Shown: positions 1 to 9,189, counted from the stretch's first letter. The stretch: 64,000 nt of DNA from Gemmatimonadota bacterium (GCA_003134685.1 PLCA01000005.1:558001-622000), one strand, 5' to 3'. The notes: generated from the letters alone by a model not told the origin. A program made the numbers and translations.

Positions 1-455
1 TCGCGGGTTGGGCAGCTGTTTCGAACGGCGTCAATCACGCAGTAATCTGGCAGCCCTCGTCGCAAGCGTCGCATGTGGCTATGCGAGCGCCAACCGCGGT
101 GAATGTGCGTGTATCGAGTACACCCAGCGCTCCATGCCTCGCGGACCTTCGTTCCATCACGTCGCGCCAAGCTCTCTTCTCGTGTGTGGTCAGCGCCGAT
201 CGCAAGCGGTGAGAGGTTCGTCGTCCCAGCCGAATTAACGCCTTCTTTCCATCCCCCTGCTCTGGTCCGACGCATAGTATTCAGGCGATCCGACGGCCTA
301 TTGTTTCGTGCCGCCGGGCGACGCAGTTGAGTGCCGTGAGAGCGCGAGGGCGCTGCTCGAACGGTCCTCACACAAGGGGGTAGCAGATGCACAGAACGAG
401 ATTGGTCGCGCTCGTCGCGGCTCCATCCTGGATTCAGCGGTACGAGGAGGTAGGT
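1..455. other. No recognisable gene
   Basis: The first 455 bases contain only short overlapping open frames with arginine- and serine-rich composition, typical of chance frames in high-GC DNA. None resembles a known family. A truncated or decayed gene at the left edge cannot be excluded, but nothing in the sequence supports one. Confidence 0.5.
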
Positions 456-884
456 ATGCGGAAGATTTCTGGTTTGCTTGGGGCTCTCATTCTGGGGCTC
501 GGTGTCGTTTCATGCGGCGGCGGCTCCTCGACTGGCGTGGGTGGCGGAGGAGGCGGCGGTGGTGGAGGCGGAGGAAACTGTCCTGCCAACACGTTTTGCA
601 TGGGAGCGGCGAACTTTGTAACCACCGCTGGAACGACTACGTTGTCGATTCCGGCCAACACCCCGGTGACATGGACGAACGATTCCGGGATCACCCACAA
701 CGTAACCTTCGACGATCCCGCGACGGCCCTCGCGGTCGGAACCGGAAGCCCTGGCAACATACCCGATAACTCGAGTGGTTCCAACGAGCGTCAGTTCGCC
801 GTCAGCGGGAGTAGCCATCCCTTCCACTGCACGATTCACGGGACGAGCACGACGGGTATGCGCGGCACCGTCACAGTCCAATAG
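456..884 (+). CDS. Cupredoxin-domain lipoprotein
   Basis: A 142-aa secreted lipoprotein. The ATG at 456 is chosen over an upstream in-frame ATG at 387 because a GAGGAGG ribosome site lies just before it and it starts a clean signal peptide ending in the lipobox LGVVSC (Cys20). A run of about twelve glycines follows as a flexible linker. The rest is a small beta-domain with a type-1 copper signature: a His in THNVTF near residue 77, then Cys125, His128 and Met135 in the C-terminal HCTIHG...GM segment. By family knowledge these proteins bind copper and transfer electrons in the cell envelope. The redox partner is unknown and the neighbours do not suggest one. Confidence 0.8.
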   Translation: MRKISGLLGALILGLGVVSCGGGSSTGVGGGGGGGGGGGGNCPANTFCMGAANFVTTAGTTTLSIPANTPVTWTNDSGITHNVTFDDPATALAVGTGSPGNIPDNSSGSNERQFAVSGSSHPFHCTIHGTSTTGMRGTVTVQ

Positions 885-950
885 TCAGCTAGTCCCACAT
901 CGTAACCAACGAGTTCAACGGGCGCCCACAGGTGCTCGTCAGGTGATCGG

Positions 951-1358
951 ATGAACAGCTGGACGAGAGTATTTCTGCTGGCCTCGCTACTCGTTGGTTG
1001 CCACCATCCACTGGAGCCGTGGGAAGAGATCGATCTTTCGAAAGCCGAGAAGATCGAACCAAGCGCGCAATACGTCGCGTGGTGGAGTGAGCTCGAGACG
1101 TGCTCGGGCCTGTCAGGCGACGTTCACGCGGTCTCTTTCTACGTGGTCCCCAACGATTCGACCATTCAGGTCGGAAGCGAATCTTATTGGGGATACTGGA
1201 TCAAGAACGGAAACAAGATTGTCCTTGCGGGAGCCCACGCTTACAGCGAAAAACTGGTTAAGCACGAGGAGATGCACGCCCTGCTCCACTCCGCATTACA
1301 TCCGCCGGCGTACTTCAACGGTCCGTGCGGCGATCTCACATACGCTAACGAAGGATAG
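951..1358 (+). CDS. Small putative lipoprotein with an HExxH metallopeptidase-like motif
   Basis: A 135-aa protein with a signal peptide ending in the lipobox LLVGC (Cys17). Near the C-terminus, residues 105-109 are HEEMH, the zincin-type HExxH arrangement, followed by further histidines at 113 and 117 and a cysteine at 126. The length is far below that of most zinc peptidases, so it may be a minimal peptidase or a metal-binding relic. I do not recognise a named family. It is transcribed in the same direction as the cupredoxin lipoprotein 66 bp upstream and could share its transcript. The stop is 6 bp from the convergent stop of the aldolase-like gene. Confidence 0.6.
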   Translation: MNSWTRVFLLASLLVGCHHPLEPWEEIDLSKAEKIEPSAQYVAWWSELETCSGLSGDVHAVSFYVVPNDSTIQVGSESYWGYWIKNGNKIVLAGAHAYSEKLVKHEEMHALLHSALHPPAYFNGPCGDLTYANEG

Positions 1359-1364
1359 CCGGCT

Positions 1365-2372
1365 CTAGCGTACTTTCCCACGTGCAGCGACCTTCCAGCT
1401 TCCTTCCACTCGGCCGCGGCGACCGTACCAGATTTCGTCGTGCAGGTTGACAGTCGGGCAGACATGGCTTGGCACCACCCAGACTTTCTCCCCGATGTGG
1501 GCCGGCCCATGGATCTCCACGTAGCCGTGCTCCTCATTCAGCTTGCGCATGGTCCATGGGTGCCCGACGACGAGGCCGAACGTTCCGGAACCGACAGTCT
1601 GATCACTCGAGAACGTTTTTGACCCCGCGTCGATCACGCACTGGCCCGGTACCGCGGTGCTGACGACCGTGGTGAGCACTCGGAGCGCGCAGTCCGCCTC
1701 GACGCAGGCTTTCGCCTCGATGCTGCTCGCGTCATAGAAGACGTAGGTGCCAGGTCGGATCTCGGTTGTCCTCGGAATTAGCGGCGTTTTCGAAGCACCT
1801 GGCGTCGAGCCTCCAGAGACAATCTTCGCCTGGAAGCCCGACGCGGAGAGCGCATCGAGGACGGCGTCGATCCTGACGCACGCCGCCCGGAAGCCTGCCT
1901 CGTCGAGCCACGACGGCCAATAGAAGATCCCCTGGAAATCCGAGCACGCCTTCGCGATCTCGACTGCCTGGTCGGGCGATTGCGCGCCACAGCGGCCCAC
2001 GCCGACATCGATCTCCACCAGCGTCTCGATTCCCTCGAGGTCACGAGCGATCTCGACCGAATCGACCGCAACCTTCACGCGTCTCGTCTTCGCCAGCTCT
2101 CTCAAACGCGGCAGCTTCGCCTTCACAAGCGGGTAGGCGACAAGCACATCTTCGCCGGGCAACACTTCAGCCTCGCCCAATTTGGCGACCGTGATCCCGA
2201 TTGCGCCCGCATCGAGCTGCATCTGAGCAATCTCGGGGATCTTGTGGGTCTTCACGTGAGGCCGGAGCTCGACACCCCACGCACGACACTGCTCCTGCAT
2301 CCGAGCGATGTTGTGCTCGAGGACGTCAAGGTCGACATAGAGGGCGGGTGTGTCGAGGTCGAGCGCGTCCAT
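1365..2372 (-). CDS. D-threonine aldolase / D-serine dehydratase-like PLP enzyme (DSD1 family)
   Basis: A 335-aa protein of the alanine-racemase-fold PLP family. The N-terminal segment HVKTHKIPE carries the expected PLP lysine. The C-terminal segment SHVCPTVNLHD carries the His and Cys that bind the metal in the DSD1/D-threonine aldolase group. Start: the ATG at 2372 shares one base with the TAA of ridA (TAATG), so it is translationally coupled. A longer frame upstream exists only because the tandem repeat inside ridA is open in this frame. Known members cleave D-threonine or dehydrate D-serine; sequence alone does not decide which. The permease/RidA context fits amino-acid catabolism. Confidence 0.8.
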   Translation of the reverse strand: MDALDLDTPALYVDLDVLEHNIARMQEQCRAWGVELRPHVKTHKIPEIAQMQLDAGAIGITVAKLGEAEVLPGEDVLVAYPLVKAKLPRLRELAKTRRVKVAVDSVEIARDLEGIETLVEIDVGVGRCGAQSPDQAVEIAKACSDFQGIFYWPSWLDEAGFRAACVRIDAVLDALSASGFQAKIVSGGSTPGASKTPLIPRTTEIRPGTYVFYDASSIEAKACVEADCALRVLTTVVSTAVPGQCVIDAGSKTFSSDQTVGSGTFGLVVGHPWTMRKLNEEHGYVEIHGPAHIGEKVWVVPSHVCPTVNLHDEIWYGRRGRVEGSWKVAARGKVR

Positions 2373-2430
2373 TATCGAGCCCTCTTCGATCGAGCCCTCT
2401 TCGATCGAGCTTTCTTCGATCGAGCTTTCT
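2371..2430. repeat. 15-bp tandem repeat at the ridA / aldolase junction
   Basis: There are four consecutive 15-bp units of the form TCGATCGAGCYYTCT at 2371-2385 (first five bases diverged), 2386-2400, 2401-2415 and 2416-2430. The array encodes the extreme C-terminus of RidA, a lysine/arginine-alanine-serine tail, and ends on the shared TAATG of the next gene. The last two copies are identical, suggesting recent slippage or expansion. Because the unit is 15 bp, copy-number changes keep both reading frames. Confidence 0.9.
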
Positions 2431-2800
2431 TCGCGATGCATTCGATCTCGACGGCGATGCCGCCCGGAAGCGCGCCCGCCTGGATCGTGGTGCGTGCCGG
2501 AAACGGCGCCGAGAAGAAAGTCGCGTAAACCTCGTTCATCGCGGCAAAATCGTTGATGTCGCGAAGATAAACGTTGCACTTCATAACGTCATCGAGTGAT
2601 GAGCCCGCCGCCTGGAGAATCGCCCGGACGTTCTCAAACGTCCGCTTCGTTTCCGAACGCACATCCCCAAGCTCCAGCTTTCCGGTCAACGGATTGGTGC
2701 ACCCCTGTCCGGCGACGAAAATGAAATCTCCCTCGATGACTGCCTGCGAATACGGACCAATCGGCCTCGGCGCCTTGTCGGTCATAATGGCGTTTCTCAC
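2372..2800 (-). CDS. ridA: RidA-family enamine/imine deaminase with a basic tail
   Basis: A 142-aa RidA (YjgF/UK114) protein that hydrolyses reactive enamines and imines released by PLP enzymes. Family signatures are KAPRPIGPYSQAV near the N-terminus, FVAGQG, and the C-terminal RTTIQAGALPGG segment that holds the conserved arginine. The GTG at 2800 is chosen because it forms a 4-bp GTGA overlap with the permease stop and gives the usual N-terminal spacing. The protein is about 15 residues longer than typical because the last residues (KKARSKKARSKRARSKRAR) come from a tandem DNA repeat. The tail is strongly basic and not a normal part of the family. It lies between a permease and a PLP enzyme. 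Confidence 0.9.
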   Translation of the reverse strand: MRNAIMTDKAPRPIGPYSQAVIEGDFIFVAGQGCTNPLTGKLELGDVRSETKRTFENVRAILQAAGSSLDDVMKCNVYLRDINDFAAMNEVYATFFSAPFPARTTIQAGALPGGIAVEIECIAKKARSKKARSKRARSKRAR

Positions 2801-4146
2801 GGTGTCCTCTTCAATCGTTTCCAAAGGTGATGAACCGGGAATCCCGCTAGGGCAATGGCGAGTCCATAGATCGGCGAAAAGTTGCCAACTTGAATCTCTC
2901 CCCAGACGATGGCCGACACACCAACGACGGTGCCAAACACGAAGAAGAGGGGCACCCACGGATAGCCCGGCGTGTGGTACGGCCTCAGGGCTGTTGCCAT
3001 CTTCCGTCGCAGGACGAACACCGCTCCGACGGCAAAAATCAGCGCGGCCCACTCGACGACCACGAAGTAGGTCGTGAGCGTATCGAAATCCTTGAGGGCG
3101 AGGACCATGATAATCGCGACCACCCCCTGGAGCAGCAGCGCCGCCCACGGCGTGGACCAGCGCCGATGGGTTTTCCCGAGAAACGAGAAAATCAGGCCAT
3201 CGCGCGCCATCGCGTAGGCGACCCGCGGCTTTGCGAGGAGGTTGCCGTTGAGCGCGCCGAAGACGCTCGTCATGATCGCGAGCAGGATGAAAACGCCACC
3301 GGCGGGTCCTGCAATCGCCGTCATGACCGTTCGCGCGATGGCTTCCTTTTGCCGCGCCATGATGCTAACCGGCATCATGTACAGGTAGGCCAGGTTCGCG
3401 CCGATGTAAAGCGTGACGATGACCAGCATCCCTGTGATGATGATCCGCTTCATCATGCGCTCGGGGGCGACGACCTCGCCTGCGATCATGCTGACCGCCA
3501 CCCAGCCATCGTAAGTCCATATGACAGATGCGACCGCTCTCGCCAGCCCGCCGCCGTGCACGACGCCGCCCTCGGTAATGTGGGAGAGACTGCCGTGTCC
3601 CAACAGAAACGCGCCGAGGATGATCGCCACGAGCGCGGTCACCTTCACCAGGGTGGTCACTTCGCTCACGGCTGCCCCGACTCGCGCCCCACGCACGTTG
3701 GCGCACGTGAGAATGACGATGGCCGCGATCGCGATGATTTGTACGGTCGGGACGTCCACCACCCTGCCGAGCAGGTTGAGCAGGAATTCCGCGAAGACGG
3801 TGGCAAGCGCGGCAACAGCGGTGGGCGTCGTGACGAGCACGTACAACCAGCCAAATACGAACGCGGCGGCATCGCCATACGCCTCGCGCAGGAACACGTA
3901 TACGCCACCGGCCCGCGGCAGCAGCGAGCTCAGTTCCGCGACCGCGAGCGCTCCACAAATGCTGATCAGACCGAACGCCGTCCAGAGTCCCATGATGACG
4001 AGCGGATTCGGGACGAGACCGGCGATCGTGGGGGGTTTCCGGAAGATCCCCCCACCGATTGTGATGCCGACGATAAGGGCCGTTCCGCCGGCGAACCCGA
4101 TGACGCGCCGGAGATCGTGCGCCTGGGAATGAACGGGAGTAGTCAA
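2797..4146 (-). CDS. APC-superfamily amino acid permease
   Basis: An integral membrane protein of about 449 aa with roughly 12 hydrophobic helices. The first helix carries the glycine-rich GFAGGTALIVGITIGGGIF motif that binds substrate in the amino acid/polyamine/organocation superfamily (LAT-like). It probably imports or exchanges an amino acid. The start is uncertain. I use TTG at 4146, which leaves the full first helix. In-frame upstream there is no ATG or GTG before the preceding stop, only a GTA codon overlapping that stop. It is co-transcribed with ridA (4-bp overlap) and the aldolase-like gene, so the operon probably handles uptake and breakdown of one amino acid. Confidence 0.85.
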   Translation of the reverse strand: MTTPVHSQAHDLRRVIGFAGGTALIVGITIGGGIFRKPPTIAGLVPNPLVIMGLWTAFGLISICGALAVAELSSLLPRAGGVYVFLREAYGDAAAFVFGWLYVLVTTPTAVAALATVFAEFLLNLLGRVVDVPTVQIIAIAAIVILTCANVRGARVGAAVSEVTTLVKVTALVAIILGAFLLGHGSLSHITEGGVVHGGGLARAVASVIWTYDGWVAVSMIAGEVVAPERMMKRIIITGMLVIVTLYIGANLAYLYMMPVSIMARQKEAIARTVMTAIAGPAGGVFILLAIMTSVFGALNGNLLAKPRVAYAMARDGLIFSFLGKTHRRWSTPWAALLLQGVVAIIMVLALKDFDTLTTYFVVVEWAALIFAVGAVFVLRRKMATALRPYHTPGYPWVPLFFVFGTVVGVSAIVWGEIQVGNFSPIYGLAIALAGFPVHHLWKRLKRTP

Positions 4147-4160
4147 GGAAGACTGTGTCG

Positions 4161-5807
4161 TTACTGCAATCCGTACACGACGACCCGGTTGGTGAAAGTC
4201 GGCAGGTACACGTGTCCGTTGGCGATCGTCGGAGCGGCGAATTTCGCGTAATAGCCACCTGCGTCGCGGGGCTTCTGTTGATTGTTCCAAAGCTCCTTGC
4301 TTATGTCATTCGCGTCGAACGCTCTCAGTATCCCAGGGCTTACGGTATGTTCGGCATCACCGCTGGATGCGTATGACGCCCACAGAATGCCGGTCCCGTC
4401 TTGGGAGCCGTTGGACGAAACCGACAAGACCGCCCCGCTTTGCCCGGTCGGTCCCGCTGCGCTGGACACAACCTGGCTCTGTGGGCTCAGCAAGTTGCTG
4501 GCGCGGTCGAACGGGATGGCGCGCAACGGATCATTCTCGGACCATACGTAGACGAATTCCTTCGAGCTCCCTTTGTAGTAGGCAGCCTGACAATGCATGT
4601 TGGCATTGCTGCTCAGCGGAACTACTTGCTGCACCTGGTTGGAGGATGGCAGGTAGCCGCCCATGTCATCCCTGTTCAGAAGATAGAGATTCCCGTCCTT
4701 ACCCCCGGTCAGGTAAAGGGCTGAATTGGGAATCAGGAACGCACCCATCCCTCCGTAATCCAGGTCATTGTCGTTGAGGAACTGGTAATTGAAGGGCGTG
4801 AAGTAACTCGCCACCCGCAGAGTCGAACCGGTCGGCGTGAGTTTGAGGGCGCTTGAGCCGCGATTGGTCAGGCTGGTGGGATCACCATTGTCCCCCACGG
4901 TGCCGTTGCCTGTCACCACGTACAGGTTGCCTGCCGCATCTGCGGCCATCCCGGTTCCGCTTTCCCACATCCCCGCCGCGTATCCGTTGGGCGTCGCATT
5001 GTAGACGACCCGTTGCCCCAGCGTCGCGGCGTCGTATCCCAGTATCCATCCATGATACGGGCCCCAATCGCAGTGGGATGAAAAGGTCACGTACACGACG
5101 CCGTTGAGCAGCGTCAATCCCTGACGCTGGTTCTGTCGCTGGGCATCGAAACCAATCACTCCGTTGACGCTTCCGTCGCCATTTCCGCTCGAGGTGGCGG
5201 TAATTTGCGTCGGGCTGCCGGCGATCTCACTCCCATCGACGATGTTCACGCCGTGCAGGAACTGAACGAACGTGCCTCCCGTGGTACTGCGGGCAACGAA
5301 ATACATCGTCCCCGTTCCAGCATCGATCACCGGGGTACCAACGATCCCGATGTTGCCGCTGAAATCCCGATACGAGCCAGAACACGCCCCTGTCATGTCG
5401 CCGTGTTGCGGCGGCCGCATGCCTGCCGCTGTGAAGCTCTTTTGCCAATACAGTGTGCCGTTGTCTCCGTCAAACGCATAAAGCGTGTTGTTGACCGTGG
5501 CGACGAGGACGACGTTGTGGTCGCCGCCGCCGACGTTGACATGGCCGACCACCAGCGGCTGGGCATACACCTGATCGTCCACGGGGAGCGTGAACACCTC
5601 GCCAAATTGCTGACCGTTGACATTGGTGGTAGTCAACGCGGTTTCGTTGTCGTTCCAGCCTGCGCGGCTGTTGTCATTGTGCTGCGTCAGCACTGACACA
5701 GACTGCGGATTCGGCTTCGGTTTTGTCACACTGGCGGGCGCGGAACTGTCCCTGCAGGTGGTGAGCAACAGAAAAACGAACGACAGAGGCAGCTTGCGTC
5801 GTGTCAT
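4161..5807 (-). CDS. PQQ-type beta-propeller lipoprotein
   Basis: A 548-aa exported protein with a signal peptide ending in LLTTC, a lipobox with the modified Cys at about residue 18. The body consists of repeated PQQ-like propeller blades, for example NTLYAFDGDNGTLYWQKSF, GTPVIDAGTGTMYFVA, GILRAFDANDISKELWN and GHVYLPTFTNRVVVYGL. Such propellers occur in quinoprotein dehydrogenases, but also in non-enzymatic scaffolds. I see no clear dehydrogenase metal-site evidence, so an enzymatic role is not claimed. It lies upstream of the permease with only 14 bp between them and may be in the same transcript. Confidence 0.75.
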   Translation of the reverse strand: MTRRKLPLSFVFLLLTTCRDSSAPASVTKPKPNPQSVSVLTQHNDNSRAGWNDNETALTTTNVNGQQFGEVFTLPVDDQVYAQPLVVGHVNVGGGDHNVVLVATVNNTLYAFDGDNGTLYWQKSFTAAGMRPPQHGDMTGACSGSYRDFSGNIGIVGTPVIDAGTGTMYFVARSTTGGTFVQFLHGVNIVDGSEIAGSPTQITATSSGNGDGSVNGVIGFDAQRQNQRQGLTLLNGVVYVTFSSHCDWGPYHGWILGYDAATLGQRVVYNATPNGYAAGMWESGTGMAADAAGNLYVVTGNGTVGDNGDPTSLTNRGSSALKLTPTGSTLRVASYFTPFNYQFLNDNDLDYGGMGAFLIPNSALYLTGGKDGNLYLLNRDDMGGYLPSSNQVQQVVPLSSNANMHCQAAYYKGSSKEFVYVWSENDPLRAIPFDRASNLLSPQSQVVSSAAGPTGQSGAVLSVSSNGSQDGTGILWASYASSGDAEHTVSPGILRAFDANDISKELWNNQQKPRDAGGYYAKFAAPTIANGHVYLPTFTNRVVVYGLQ

Positions 5808-6028
5808 GAGCGATCCGCAGCGGGTTCATTGTGGAACTCGAATGTCTATCGCCCGCAGAGTCTGACATCGGCGCGCCGAGGGTACGCTGCGATCGTGTAC
5901 CAGAAGAATTGACATCACGGCCACGTGGGGAGCAAGCACGCCACCGCGCAGCGCGTGCGCTGGGAACTAGGCTCATGTCTACCGGCGCGGCGTTGACGCG
6001 GCTGGCGAGGCAAGCCACACTTCGCGCT

Positions 6029-7735
6029 ATGCGAATTCACCTCCTTCTTCTCGCTATAGCGACCGCTGCGCGCGTCGCGGCGCAGTCGCCCCGGACCACA
6101 CCGGACTTCGGTCCCAACGTCACGATCTTCGACCCCGCCACCCCCACCGCGAAAATTCAGTCCACGGTCGACTCGATCTTCGCGTCACAGGAGTCGAGTG
6201 AGTTCGGCGCTGCGCGGTATGCGCTCTTGTTCAAGCCCGGGAAGTACGATGTCGATGCCCGAATCGGCTTCTATACCCAGGTGTCCGGGCTCGGCCTCTC
6301 GCCGAACGACGTCGTCATCAATGGCGGCATGCGCGCCGATGCCCGCTGGAGAAAGGGGAACGCAACGCTGAACTTCTGGCGGGACGTGGAGAACATGTCG
6401 ATCGTTCCCGCGGGCGGCTTCGACCGATGGGCCGTTTCACAGGCGGCGCCAATGCGACGCATGCACATCCGCGGCGACCTCGTGCTCGATGATGGGGGCT
6501 GGTCGAGCGGCGGCTTCCTTGCCGACTCGAAGGTGGACGGACAGGTGAGGTCCGGGAGCCAGCAGCAGTGGCTCACGCGTAACAGCGAGCTCGGAAGTTG
6601 GAGTGGATCGAACTGGAACATGGTGTTCGTGGGCACCGAGCGTGCGCCGACGAACAGCTTTCCGGATCCGCCGTACACAACAATCGATGCAGCTCCTGTG
6701 ATCCGCGAGAAACCGTTCCTCTTCGTCGACCGCCGCGGCGCGTGGAAGGTTTTTGTCCCGGCGCTCCGTTCGAACGCGGAAGGTACCAGCTGGATCTCTG
6801 GAAAGCCGCGCGGCGTGGCTCGTCCCCTGAGCGAGTTCGTCATCGTCAAGCCGGGCACGTCCGCCGCGACGATGAACGGCGCGCTTGCGCGTAACAAGAG
6901 CCTCATCGTCACGCCGGGCGTGTACCACCTGGATATTCCGCTTCACATCACGCGGGAGAACACGATCGTGCTCGGTCTCGGCCTGGCGACTCTCATACCG
7001 GACGGCGGCGTCAGCGCGATCGATGTGGACGACGTAGACGGCGTGACACTCGCCGGCCTTCTCATCGAGGCGGGTCCGGCCAACTCGCCAGTCCTCGTGC
7101 AGATCGGGGCATCAGGCTCGTCCACGAGGCACGCATCTAATCCAACGCTGCTCAGTGATGTCTTCGTTCGCGTCGGCGGCGCCGGCGCCGGGAGGGCAAC
7201 ACGCTCGGTCGAGATCAACAGCCACGACGTTATCGGCGACCATCTGTGGCTCTGGCGGGCCGATCATGGCAACGGAGTGGGGTGGACGTCCAACACGGCC
7301 GCGAACGGGCTGGTCGTGAACGGCAACGACGTGACGATGTATGGCTTGTTCGTGGAGCATTACCAGCAGCACCAGGTGCAATGGAACGGCAACGGCGGGC
7401 GCACCTACATGTTCCAGAACGAGATGCCGTACGACGTGCCCGATCAGGCTGAGTGGATGAGTGGCACGACGCAGGGATTTGCCGCTTATCGGGTCGATGC
7501 CGCGGTCACGAGCCATGAAGCGTGGGGACTCGGGAGCTACTGCTTCTTCAACAAGAATCCCGCCGTGGTCGCAGATCACGCCTTCGAGGTGCCCGTCGCT
7601 CCGGGTGTACGACTGCGGAACATGGTGACAGTGTCGCTCGGGGGCGGCCGCGGCACGATCGCGCACGTTGTCAACCAGACGGGGGCCGCGGCGAAGGCGG
7701 GGGCGACTGTTCAGAAACTCGTCATCAGTCCGTAA
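6029..7735 (+). CDS. Secreted right-handed beta-helix protein
   Basis: A 568-aa protein with a signal peptide beginning MRIHLLLLAIATAARVAAQ. The ATG at 6029 is preferred over 66 upstream in-frame codons because those codons look non-coding and would bury the signal peptide. The sequence has regular short beta-strand turns, such as VDDVDGVTLAGLLIEAGPAN and GLVVNGNDVTMYGLFVEHY, typical of pectate-lyase or GH55-like beta-helices. Relatives are often mislabelled adenylyl cyclase or coagulation factor 5/8. It is probably an extracellular polysaccharide-active or binding protein; substrate unknown. It diverges from the propeller gene across a 220-bp spacer. Confidence 0.65.
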   Translation: MRIHLLLLAIATAARVAAQSPRTTPDFGPNVTIFDPATPTAKIQSTVDSIFASQESSEFGAARYALLFKPGKYDVDARIGFYTQVSGLGLSPNDVVINGGMRADARWRKGNATLNFWRDVENMSIVPAGGFDRWAVSQAAPMRRMHIRGDLVLDDGGWSSGGFLADSKVDGQVRSGSQQQWLTRNSELGSWSGSNWNMVFVGTERAPTNSFPDPPYTTIDAAPVIREKPFLFVDRRGAWKVFVPALRSNAEGTSWISGKPRGVARPLSEFVIVKPGTSAATMNGALARNKSLIVTPGVYHLDIPLHITRENTIVLGLGLATLIPDGGVSAIDVDDVDGVTLAGLLIEAGPANSPVLVQIGASGSSTRHASNPTLLSDVFVRVGGAGAGRATRSVEINSHDVIGDHLWLWRADHGNGVGWTSNTAANGLVVNGNDVTMYGLFVEHYQQHQVQWNGNGGRTYMFQNEMPYDVPDQAEWMSGTTQGFAAYRVDAAVTSHEAWGLGSYCFFNKNPAVVADHAFEVPVAPGVRLRNMVTVSLGGGRGTIAHVVNQTGAAAKAGATVQKLVISP

Positions 7736-7755
7736 CGAGCGCACGTCGGGCAGTG

Positions 7756-9189
7756 ATGACTAAACGCGGGATTCTAAGGGCCGGATTGTGGGGTCTGGCG
7801 ATCGTTGTCCTGTTGGTCGGGGTGGCGGGAGCTTTCGCGCTCTCCCTCCATCACAAATTCAGTCCCGATCCACCGTCCAACGATTTTCCCAGGCCTGCCA
7901 ACGCGCTCGAAGCGCAACAGCAGGACATCGAACAATTCTCGCGCCTGCTTGCAATGGATCGGTCATTTTCGCCTGCAGCGCGCGCCGAAGCCAACCGCCA
8001 GATCGCCGAACTGAAATCCGAACATGCACCGCTCGACAGGGGAAGATTCCATGTTGCGCTGCTGCGCATCACAGCGCTCGCCGACAACGGTCATACAAAC
8101 CTCTACTACGGTGAAGGTGGCTCGCAGAACTACACGCCCCTACGCGTGGTGCTGTTTGCCGACGGACTTTATGTACTGCGGGCAAAATCTGCGTATGGGG
8201 ATCTTCTGGGCGCGCGCGTCGAAAGCATAGAAGGCAGGCCGACGCGCGACGTGATCTCAGCCCTCGAACAGCTGCATGGGGGGACTGAGGGCTGGCGGCG
8301 CGCCCAAGCCGCGATTTACGTCCAGTCGCCCGAAATTCTTTACGGCGACGCGATCGGTTTGCGCTCCGACCAGACGCACTGGACGTTCCGTCTGCCCAGC
8401 GGCAGCGAGGTGACGCGCACGCTGCCAGGTGAAATCTCCGGCGAGAACGAGCCACACGCAGACATGACGCGCTGGCTGTCGCCACAAAAGATGAAAGGCG
8501 AGGCCTCGAACTGGGTCGCGCTGTTTTCCAATGACGCTGACTTGCCACTGTCGCTGCGCGACTTCAACAGCGCTTTCCGCCGAGCATGGATCGATGACGG
8601 TTGCACACTTTTCATACAGCTCAAGGCGATCGCGGATGCGGACAAGCAGCATATCGGCGACTTCCTCAGGGGCACGACGGATGAGATGCGCGCGCATCGT
8701 CCCTGCAACATCATTCTCGATATGCGATTCAATACCGGAGGCGACTATACGAAGGCGGCTCGTTTCGCATCGCACCTGCCGGATTTCGTGCCGCCAAGCG
8801 GACGAATCTATGTTCTGACGAGCCCGCAGACCTTTTCCGCCGCTATTACGACGATAGCCTTCGTGAAGCAGGCGGCGGGATCTCGCGCAATCATCCTTGG
8901 CGAACCCGTCGGCGATCGGCTTACCTTTTATGGTGAGGGCAATGCAGGGTGTCTTCCCCATGAAGACCTTTGCCTGCACTTCACCACTGGAAAGCATGAC
9001 TATGCGCACCGCTGTGACGACTGGGACCGGTGCTATTGGCTGAATTGGATCTTTGCGGTGCAAGTCAAATCGCTGGCTCCGGACGAGACGATCAAGATGA
9101 CCTTCGCCGACTATACGGCGCGGCGCGATCCGGTGTTCGAGCGGGCTGTCGCGCTGACGACTTCCTCCTCCCATCGAATCAGGCCCTAA
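7756..9189 (+). CDS. S41-like (C-terminal processing protease-fold) membrane-anchored protein
   Basis: A 477-aa protein with one N-terminal transmembrane helix (about residues 9-31). The C-terminal half matches the tail-specific protease fold: NIILDMRFNTGGDYTKAARF corresponds to the conserved LDLRxNxGG strand, and YVLTSPQTFSAAITTIAFV to the segment carrying the nucleophile serine. A disulphide-prone tail has several cysteines. The usual catalytic lysine is not obvious, so activity is uncertain. The ATG at 7756 is 20 bp after the preceding stop. The gene is flanked by two other exported proteins, so an envelope role is likely. Confidence 0.65.
   Translation: MTKRGILRAGLWGLAIVVLLVGVAGAFALSLHHKFSPDPPSNDFPRPANALEAQQQDIEQFSRLLAMDRSFSPAARAEANRQIAELKSEHAPLDRGRFHVALLRITALADNGHTNLYYGEGGSQNYTPLRVVLFADGLYVLRAKSAYGDLLGARVESIEGRPTRDVISALEQLHGGTEGWRRAQAAIYVQSPEILYGDAIGLRSDQTHWTFRLPSGSEVTRTLPGEISGENEPHADMTRWLSPQKMKGEASNWVALFSNDADLPLSLRDFNSAFRRAWIDDGCTLFIQLKAIADADKQHIGDFLRGTTDEMRAHRPCNIILDMRFNTGGDYTKAARFASHLPDFVPPSGRIYVLTSPQTFSAAITTIAFVKQAAGSRAIILGEPVGDRLTFYGEGNAGCLPHEDLCLHFTTGKHDYAHRCDDWDRCYWLNWIFAVQVKSLAPDETIKMTFADYTARRDPVFERAVALTTSSSHRIRP

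Noticed and set aside
8-330. Small plus-strand frames at the left edge
   Set aside because: No ribosome sites, no recognisable domains and overlapping frames of similar length.
2890-4251. 453-aa plus-strand frame rich in His, Asp and Arg
   Set aside because: It is exactly antisense to the amino acid permease and has the composition expected of a complement of membrane-protein codons.
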